Assembly: GCA_003224995.1 (NCBI GenBank)
Contig: QIAI01000016.1
Span: 1-11,456 of the forward strand
DNA length: 11,456 nt
Source of the DNA: Acidobacteriota bacterium
GTDB taxonomy: Bacteria; Acidobacteriota; Terriglobia; Terriglobales; Acidobacteriaceae
Direction: 5' to 3'
Both the position numbers and the translations under genes were made by a program. This document shows, in pieces, positions 6,631 through 11,456 of this stretch. The notes under the pieces were generated by a model. The model saw nothing but the letters and a program-made list of their open reading frames with translations. It was not told the origin of the DNA and did not search any database. The stretch's first letter is position 1. Each line of letters opens with the position of its first letter.

Positions 6631-7217
6631 ATGAAACTGGTGATATTGGGAGCCACGGGGGGTACAGGGCTCGAGCTCGTTCGTCAGGCGCTGGAACGCG
6701 GACATTCCATCACGGCACTGGTGCGCTCAGCGGAGCGGCTGATGGCGTTTGGAAATCGCATTCGCATCCACCAAGGCGACCTGCTGAATGCGGCCGATCT
6801 AAACCACGTCGATTGCCTATTGCAAAATCCGATGCGCACCTCCTACAGCAGTTCGCCATCGCGCTTACAACTGCGATGATGCATGTCGGAGTCAGGCGCG
6901 CCGTGGTGGAATCGGTCGCCTTTCTCTTCAAAAACTCGATCATTCCACCAGCATACATTCTGGGCAGGTTGTTATTCCCCGCCATCGTTGCAGATGCATC
7001 CGCGATGGAGGGAATCTTTGCGAAAAGCGCACTCGACTGGACGATGGTGCGCCCCCCGGAGCTGACAGACAAGCCTTACAGCGGCACCTATCGCAAACGC
7101 GAGGGCAATCTTCCCCGCTTCGGTTTCAAGATCTCGCGCGCGGATGTGGCCGATTTCATGATCAAGACAGTGGAGGACCGTTCCTCAATCCGCAAGGTAG
7201 TCGGGGTCGCTAGCTGA
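6631..7217 (+). pseudogene. NAD(P)-binding oxidoreductase (NmrA/atypical SDR-like), deleted and frameshifted
   Basis: ATG at 6631 is preceded by GGAGG. The first frame gives the Rossmann start MKLVILGATGGTGLELVRQA with the dinucleotide motif G7-A-T-G-G-T-G13, then HSITALVRSAERL and HQGDLLNAADLNHV. The rest of the protein appears in another frame from about 6810: RLPIAKSDAHLLQQFAIALT, RRAVVESVAFLFKN, SALDWTMVRPPELTDKPYSG, ISRADVADFMI and the end at 7217. In this family the stretch between those parts is strand 4 with a D-x-V-[LI]-S type segment and a G-x-R turn; here roughly 15 residues of it are absent and the frame is shifted, so a deletion that is not a multiple of three fits. The product would lose part of the cofactor site. 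It is divergently paired with the TetR gene. Function before decay: an NAD(P)H-dependent reductase-like protein with unknown substrate. Confidence 0.75.
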
Positions 7218-7218
7218 T

Positions 7219-7363
7219 CTATCGGACTTCTTTGCCGAAGAACCGAACGCCATGGTTGCTACCTAAGGCGAGTTGGAAGTCCCACCCAAGACGGATCTTG
7301 GGTCGGACATCTTTCTTTCGAATGTCCGGGCAGACCTGAATCGGCGCAGGCGCTTTCGGCACG
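7219..7363 (-). pseudogene. Possible C-terminal tail of a lost outer-membrane-like protein
   Basis: Directly after the S9 stop, another minus-strand frame reads PAPIQVCPDIRKKDVRPKIR, then LGWDFQLALGSNHGVRFFGK and ends at TAG 7219. The alternating hydrophobic/polar pattern and aromatic near-C-terminal strand resemble the closing strands of an outer-membrane beta-barrel or a similar beta protein. The frame has no start of its own. The three hairpins cover the same bases, so part of the order seen here may reflect RNA structure. Weak support. Confidence 0.2.
7223..7328. terminator. Three hairpins between convergent genes
   Basis: Three stem-loops follow one another between the oxidoreductase end (7217) and the S9 peptidase end (7364). 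They are CGG..TTCTT/AAGAA..CCG at 7223-7245, ACCCAAGA/TCTTGGGT with a 4-base loop at 7284-7303, and CGGACAT/ATGTCCG with an 11-base pyrimidine-rich loop at 7304-7328. The second is the strongest and is followed by a TC-rich stretch. Together they probably end transcription from both sides, although no clean T-run is seen. Confidence 0.45.
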
Positions 7364-9260
7364 CTACTGCTTAATGCTCGCGAGCAACTTGCTCTCGTCC
7401 GATGTCGGCGGTTCAGCCCTGCCTCCCAGATATTTTGCGAGAAATTCCTCAGAGACAGCGTTGAAAGCCATGTTGTTGACCGGGCGCGCGAACCCGTGTC
7501 CCTCGTCCGGGAAGACGTAGTACTGCACGGGTTTGTCATTTTTACGCATGGCAGCGACGATCTGATCGCTCTCGGCCTTGTTGACTCGAGGATCGTTGGC
7601 GCCCTGGCCGATCAGCAATGGCGCCTTGATCTGGTCGGCTTTGAACAGCGGAGACTGATCTTTGAGAACCTGTTCCGACTCACCCATCCGCTTGTGAAAG
7701 ATGGCGACGATCGTCGACCAGTAAGGCGGAATGGTCTTCAAGAGAGTATTCAGATTTGACGGTCCGACAATATCCACACCGCAGGCAAACGCATCCGGCG
7801 AAAATGCAACCCCTGCCAGAGTCGCATACCCGCCGTAGCTGCCGCCCATGATGCAGACCTTGGCGGGATCGGCAATGCCCTGTTTCACTACCCAGTCTTT
7901 GCCGTCGAGCAGATCTGTGTGCATTGATCCGGCCCATTGGCGATCGCCCGCATTGATGTACTCCTTCCCATAACCAGCGGAGCCGCGAAAATTGATCTGC
8001 AAGACTGCGTAACCGCGATTTGACAGCCATTGTGCGTAGCGATTGAATCCCCAAACGTCGCGTCCCCAAGGACCACCGTGGACGAAGAGCACCGTGGGAA
8101 GCTTTTTTGCCTCCACACCGACGGGAGTCGTCAGATAGCCATAGAGTTTCATGCCGTCGCGTGCAGAAAATTCAATCGGACTCATCTTCGAGAGTTGGTA
8201 TTTCTCGAGTGCTGGACGATTGGTGAACAGCAGCGTCGATTGCCTAGTGGCGCGGTCGAACAGGTACCAATATTCCGGGGCATCATCACTGACGTAGCCG
8301 ACAATCCATTTCTTGTCGTCAAGGCTTTGCGAAACATTATCGATGTCGCCACTGCGTACTTTTCCCAGGGCAGCAAAATCGGACTTCACTTCCGGGTCGA
8401 TGAAAACGTACTCCCTACGCTGCCGGTTGTAGCTCACGGCCTCAAGCGCATTGGTTTTAGGATTGTTGATTGTGCCGGAAACATCAAACTGGGGATCTTC
8501 GGTAAGAACCTTTTTCTTTCCGCTGGCAATATCGATTTCCAGCAAGCGGGCAGCGTTTACGTCAAGGCTCGTCGTTACCCAGAGCGCATGGTTGTCGGGC
8601 GTGAACCCGTTCACGCCGCCGAAAGTTTCGTCCGGTCCCCACTTGATCAAGTCGCGCCATGGAGATTTGCCGTCATTGCGTACCCGCACGATCGTGCCGC
8701 CATCGTCAGTTTGCGCTTGGGCGGCGCGAATCTGCAGGGCGTTGTCCGCCTGCCAACTCTGAATGTCTCCGGGATTCTCTGTGTCGAGGTCCACTTTCCC
8801 GGTCTTCAGGTCGATGCGATGCACATCAAACAATTTCGGGTCACGCGACGATGTCGACGCGAACTTTTTCGAAGGGCGTCAGATCTTTGGTCTGTTTCGA
8901 CGCGATGTCGGTCTGGTAAAGCCGCCAGTTCTCATCCCCACCCACATCTTGTGCGTACAAAATGTGCTTGTTGTCAAATTGCCATAAGAAGTTGCGGATG
9001 CCGCGGTGCTTGTCATCCGTGATCGCACGGTCGTCATTCTTGCCCAAGGTGCGAATCCAGACGTTCAACACTCCATTCGCCGGAGCGAGGTATCCGACCT
9101 GGGTGCCATCCGGCGAGATTTGGGGATCGGAACGCTCTGGATTCCCGAACAAGACCTCTCGTGGAATCAGCGGTGTCGTGAGCTTTTCTTGTGCCGGCAG
9201 GAAAGCCGCCAGCATGACGATAAGACTTAAGAGGATGGGGGTCCGTCGCCAGCAACGCAT
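7364..9260 (-). pseudogene. Secreted S9 (prolyl oligopeptidase family) peptidase, frameshifted
   Basis: ATG at 9260 (GGGAGG 5 bases upstream) starts a signal peptide (RRTPILLSLIVMLAAFLPA) and the first beta-propeller blades (NPERSDPQISPDGTQVGYLA, GDENWRLYQTDIASKQTKDL). This frame stops at a TGA near 8842 after VRVDIVA. The protein resumes in another frame (RDPKLFDVHRIDLKTGKV) for about 490 residues to TAG at 7364. The hydrolase domain is complete: oxyanion segment HGGPWGRD, nucleophile Ser in GGSYGGYA (near 7839), Asp in GANDPRV (near 7593) and His in DEGHGFA (near 7497). Homologues carry roughly 15-18 more residues (an F-P-x-E-[IM]-L-I-x-L-N type strand) between the two pieces, so a deletion out of frame is likely. 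Intact, it would be a periplasmic serine peptidase cleaving oligopeptides. The TTG at 8833 is not a real start. Sequencing error is an alternative. Confidence 0.85.
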
Positions 9261-9283
9261 AGATGCCTCCCACTTTCGTCGCC

Positions 9284-9312
9284 ATCATAGTCGGGTGATT
9301 TTGAATACTCAA
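9284..9312 (-). promoter_or_regulatory. Sigma70-type promoter of the S9 peptidase gene
   Basis: On the minus strand TTGAGT (9312-9307) and TATGAT (9289-9284) are separated by exactly 17 bases. Transcription would start near 9277, giving a leader of about 17 bases that already contains the GGGAGG ribosome site. The promoter is intact although the gene it serves is broken. Confidence 0.6.
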
Positions 9313-9355
9313 GGCGGAGTGAGAAGCGAGGCTTTTGCTGAATCCACAACTCTGA

Positions 9356-9556
9356 AGTTTTCTCGACGCGCAGCAGAAGCTGATGCACCACGCGAACATC
9401 CACACCGAGATGAACGTTTACGGCGATGTGATGACGGACGAAAAACGAAACGGGCAAAGTTGTACGCTGGCTCTGCCGCCCGGGCATAGACGGATCGAGC
9501 CTGCTAACTATTTAATTGTGGTGAGCGCGGTAGGAATCGAACCTACAACCTACTGA
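9356..9556 (+). pseudogene. C-terminal remnant of a tyrosine recombinase (phage-type integrase)
   Basis: From 9356 the plus strand reads SFLDAQQKLMHHANIHTEMN and then VYGDVMTDE. This is the end of the catalytic domain of a tyrosine integrase: the last helix before the active site, the second-His box region (LMHHANI, usually LMRHA) and the nucleophile Tyr at 9395-9397 in MNVYGD. Homologues have about seven residues (VGTxxxV) between LDA and QQKLM that are missing here. Downstream the family ending KVVR-LALP is visible but split between two frames (KVVR at 9456-9467, LALP from 9467), a second lesion. An in-frame TGA at 9353 and no Arg-box upstream show that the rest of the gene is gone. It ends 35 bases before a tRNA-Lys 3' fragment, the usual place of an island integrase. 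It overlaps the S9 leader side on the opposite strand only by position. Confidence 0.7.
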
Positions 9557-9564
9557 TTAAGAGT
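9519..9564 (-). repeat. 3' half of tRNA-Lys(CTT): att site of an integrative element
   Basis: On the minus strand 9564-9519 matches the 3' part of a tRNA-Lys from the anticodon loop to CCA: loop CTCTTAA with anticodon CTT, 3' anticodon stem TCAGT, a T arm with stem GTAGG/CCTAC around loop TTCGATT, acceptor strand CGCGCTC, discriminator A and encoded CCA. The 5' half is absent: upstream sequence gives no GAGCGCG acceptor strand, no D arm, and the 5' anticodon stem (CCCTA) does not pair. The break falls at the anticodon loop, a favoured crossover position of tyrosine integrases. It therefore is not a working tRNA but most likely an att repeat left by integration. The integrase remnant lies beside its 3' end. 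Confidence 0.75.
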
Positions 9565-9947
9565 AGGGCAATCAGCAAGGTCTTCGCCTACCGTTCCATC
9601 ATGTGAAATCAACTACTTACCCATAACCAAGCCCGCACGGAAGCACTTTTGAAAAGTAGCGAAAAAGCCCACATTGGCGCATAGCGTATCGAAGCGCACG
9701 GCACACTTACGGCACACCTGCACAGAGCAGATCGAGCAGACCCGTCCTAGGCCGTCGTCCCTTCGGGACTCACAGAGTCTCGCACACAATAGATATTTAT
9801 GCACAGTTCGCGCAGAGTCGCAGCGGCGCGCACTTGCCAAGATTTCAGCGATCGTCGAGTCGCAGAGCCCATCGCCGTGATCAGATAGAAACCGGGTTAC
9901 TTCTCGTTACAAAACACTGATGCATGCGACTAATGCGAGGCGCCAGG
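9565..9947. other. Gene-poor stretch beside the att site with short repeats
   Basis: I find no convincing gene. A 75-codon minus-strand frame (9613-9840) is judged chance. The stretch contains ACGGCACAC twice at one helical turn (9698-9706, 9709-9717), GAGTCGCAG twice 42 bases apart (9815-9823, 9857-9865), and two overlapping 5-bp triloop hairpins (GTCCC/GGGAC 9757-9769, GACTC/GAGTC 9767-9779). Near the tRNA fragment, CTGATT and AATCAG form an inverted pair around the break. These fit the flank of an integrase attachment site. Confidence 0.4.
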
Positions 9948-11135
9948 TCATGCACCTTTTCTCAGGTCCTCACCCTTGCGTTGCAGCGTCGAACGGTACG
10001 TGGCCGGGAGCTGGAGCACAGACCGAACCTGCAGTAACTGCACCAGCTGGGAGCGGGAGACCATTCCTTGCAAAGTGCCATTCGCCACCACGGGCAACTG
10101 GTTAACATCGTTGCGGGCCATGAGTTTCAGAGCGTCCAGAACCGGCGTGTCAGGAGCGATGACGTGCAACTCCTGCAGCGGGCGCATGGCTTCGCGGACC
10201 GTGGTCTCGTCCCAACGGTCGCGCGAGATGTTGCTAACATCGCGTGGCGTAATGATCCCTACCAGACGCCCCTGGTCCTCCACAGCGAAACACCGCTGGC
10301 CGGTCTTCAGAAGGTAGATATCGACAAAATCCCTAAGGCTCATTCCTCGGTCCACGATGACGCAGTCGCGCGACATCACATCGTAGACTCGCATGCCACG
10401 AAGCGCAGCTGTAGTCCCCACCTCGGCGTAGCTGGCCTTGGCTGCGTCCATCAAGAACCAGCCGATAAAAGCGATCCACAGGCCGCCAAAGCCAGCACCA
10501 GAGAAATATCTCCATATGCCATCGAGAATGAACAGAAAGGCAACGACTTGGCCGACGCGCGCCGCGATGCGGGTGGAGCGATCTGCGTTCTTGGTGATCG
10601 CCCACACAAGCGAGCGCAGCACCCGGCCACCATCGAGCGGAAAGCCGGGAATCATGTTGAAGAACGCGAGCGCAATGTTGATATAGCCTAACCAGACCAG
10701 CACCCCGATCGCTGCAGTGTGCGGTTCGGTCGAACGTTGCCAGCCCAGGCCGAGCGCGATGCCGAGGCAGCTAAAGCCGATGATCAGGCTGGCGATGGGC
10801 CCGGCGATTGCGACCCAGAATTCTGTTCTCGCGTCGGTGGCGTCATCCTGGATTTGGGAAATGCCGCCGAGCGCGAACAGGGTGATTGCGCTGACCTTCA
10901 ATCCACGGGACTGGGCGACCAGCGAGTGGGCGAGTTCATGCAGGAGCAAGGTGACGAAGAACAGGACAGCGGTGAAGAGCGCAGCGATCCAGATCTCGCC
11001 CGCGCCCCAATTTGGGTTTACCAGGCGGAAGTGTTCGCCGAGGGAGAACACAATCAGCGCTGCGATGATGAACCAGCTGTAATGAAGCCCGATCTCAATT
11101 CCTGAGATTCTTCCCAGTTTGACGTTGGAGTTCAT
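9948..11135 (-). CDS. Site-2-type zinc metalloprotease (M50) with two CBS domains
   Basis: ATG at 11135 with a strong AGGAGGG ribosome site 6 bases upstream; TGA at 9948; 395 residues. Membrane segments near 18-36, 50-68, 107-130, 145-163, 195-212 and 216-232 enclose the active site: HELAH (H66, E67, H70) and the third zinc ligand D168 in NMIPGFPLDGGR. Two CBS modules follow in the cytoplasm (about 247-305, with VYDVMSRDCVIVDRG and LVGIITPRDV, and about 312-372, with AMRPLQELHVIAPDTPVLDA and NQLPVVANG). The family cleaves transmembrane substrates inside the membrane; CBS pairs usually sense adenine nucleotides and gate the protease. The natural substrate is unknown. All key residues are present, so it is expected to be active. 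It lies 106 bases downstream of kdsC on the same strand, probably with its own promoter. Confidence 0.93.
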   Translation of the reverse strand: MNSNVKLGRISGIEIGLHYSWFIIAALIVFSLGEHFRLVNPNWGAGEIWIAALFTAVLFFVTLLLHELAHSLVAQSRGLKVSAITLFALGGISQIQDDATDARTEFWVAIAGPIASLIIGFSCLGIALGLGWQRSTEPHTAAIGVLVWLGYINIALAFFNMIPGFPLDGGRVLRSLVWAITKNADRSTRIAARVGQVVAFLFILDGIWRYFSGAGFGGLWIAFIGWFLMDAAKASYAEVGTTAALRGMRVYDVMSRDCVIVDRGMSLRDFVDIYLLKTGQRCFAVEDQGRLVGIITPRDVSNISRDRWDETTVREAMRPLQELHVIAPDTPVLDALKLMARNDVNQLPVVANGTLQGMVSRSQLVQLLQVRSVLQLPATYRSTLQRKGEDLRKGA

Positions 11136-11173
11136 TCGCGACCCTCCTTAATGGACTACGCAACAGCGGAACG

Positions 11174-11202
11174 TGCCTAGACTGCTCGAACTGCGCGTTC
11201 AA
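11174..11202 (-). promoter_or_regulatory. Possible promoter of the M50 protease gene
   Basis: On the minus strand TTGAAC (11202-11197) and a poor -10 box TAGGCA (11179-11174) are 17 bases apart in the kdsC-protease gap. A 12-bp perfect palindrome GCTGCTAGCAGC (11204-11215) abuts the -35 box and might be an operator. The weak -10 keeps confidence low; read-through from kdsC is equally possible. Confidence 0.3.
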
Positions 11203-11241
11203 CGCTGCTAGCAGCACTCCAGGAACAGCACTTGACACCAT

Positions 11242-11456
11242 TCAGGCGCGCGCTTTGTGGATCATGGCTTCCCAAATGCCTTTTGCTTTGAGAATCAGTT
11301 CAACGGTCTCGCGGATCGCACCACGGCCTGCGCTAGCTCTCGTTACGTAGTGCGCCGTCTTTTTGACCTCCGGAACCGCGTCTCCCACGGCCACAGCCAA
11401 ACCAGCGCGGCGCATGACAGGAAGATCTGGAAGATCGTCCCCAACATACGCAACAT
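11242..11456 (-). CDS. kdsC: KdsC-type 3-deoxy-D-manno-octulosonate 8-phosphate phosphatase (5' partial)
   Basis: The last ~70 residues of a HAD-family phosphatase, running off the right edge and ending with TGA at 11242-11244. The visible part starts VAYVGDDLPDLPVMRRAGLA, the HAD motif IV (GDDxxDxxM) that holds the magnesium ligands, followed by VAVGDAVPEVKKTAHYVTRA and SAGRGAIRETVELILKAKG, a C-terminal pattern typical of KdsC-type phosphatases, where the GRGA segment belongs to the tail that closes the neighbouring subunit's active site. KdsC removes phosphate from KDO 8-phosphate in lipopolysaccharide inner-core synthesis in the cytoplasm. The catalytic Asp motif I is outside the window. 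It is a core gene, suggesting that the right end is ordinary chromosome. Confidence 0.82.
   Translation of the reverse strand, partial: VAYVGDDLPDLPVMRRAGLAVAVGDAVPEVKKTAHYVTRASAGRGAIRETVELILKAKGIWEAMIHKARA

Noticed and set aside
8030..9022. 330-codon open frame on the plus strand
   Set aside because: It lies antisense to the S9 peptidase, whose catalytic motifs are unmistakable; the plus-strand translation has no recognisable features.
9519..9600. Complete tRNA-Lys gene
   Set aside because: The T arm, acceptor 3' strand and CCA are present, but no D arm, no 5' acceptor strand and a non-pairing 5' anticodon stem; only the 3' half is real.
9613..9840. 75-codon minus-strand frame with a CSIC-VCRKC pattern like a zinc knuckle
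   Set aside because: No ribosome binding site or start context, Cys/Arg-rich in the way of chance GC-rich frames, and it lies in repeat-bearing att-flanking DNA.
10068..10691. 207-codon open frame on the plus strand
   Set aside because: Antisense shadow of the M50 protease gene; low-complexity and His/Arg-rich translation.
1..11456. CRISPR array, insertion sequence or rRNA
   Set aside because: No regularly spaced repeats, no transposase frames with terminal inverted repeats and no rRNA-like sequence were seen on either strand.

Overview
The window looks like chromosomal DNA of an Acidobacteriota soil bacterium (Terriglobia, Koribacter/Sulfotelmatobacter-like). This rests on recalled resemblance of several proteins to families I associate with that phylum (the XRE/S24-like regulator, the 130-aa protein at 583-975, the 7-TM protein, the NarL-type regulator, the S9 peptidase), on moderately GC-rich codons and on GGAGG-type ribosome binding sites. 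No database search was possible, so the taxonomy is inference.

Layout. 1-632: 3' part of an XRE-type regulator with an S24-like C-terminal domain, overlapping the tail of a convergent 130-aa gene (583-975). 1085-2573: apparent operon of a 42-aa exported peptide (GTG start, too short for most gene callers), a 7-TM protein and an N-anchored protein joined by an ATGA overlap. 2854-3530: NarL/LuxR-type response regulator broken by a one-base frameshift, preceded by what may be the last residues of a lost histidine kinase. 3969-4760: YflT-like glycine-zipper stress protein. 4960-5772: orphan PD-(D/E)XK nuclease-like gene with a sigma70-type promoter and a 12-bp palindrome over its start codon. 5850-7217: TetR regulator divergent from a NAD(P)-binding oxidoreductase that has lost part of its Rossmann fold and its frame. 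7364-9260: secreted S9 prolyl-oligopeptidase-family peptidase, also frameshifted with an apparent internal deletion. 9356-9564: C-terminal remnant of a tyrosine integrase abutting the 3' 46 nt of a tRNA-Lys(CTT), a decayed att junction. 9948-11456: a more ordinary block with an M50 site-2 protease carrying CBS domains and the 3' part of kdsC.

The most informative feature is the integrase remnant plus tRNA-Lys 3' half: it marks the edge of an old integrative element, most simply extending toward lower coordinates, where the accessory genes and broken genes lie. Four genes (response regulator, oxidoreductase, S9 peptidase, integrase) carry small deletions or frameshifts, which suggests decay of the region or, alternatively, sequence errors. 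The best candidate for something undescribed is the secreted-peptide / 7-TM / anchored-protein operon at 1085-2573; its function is unknown.
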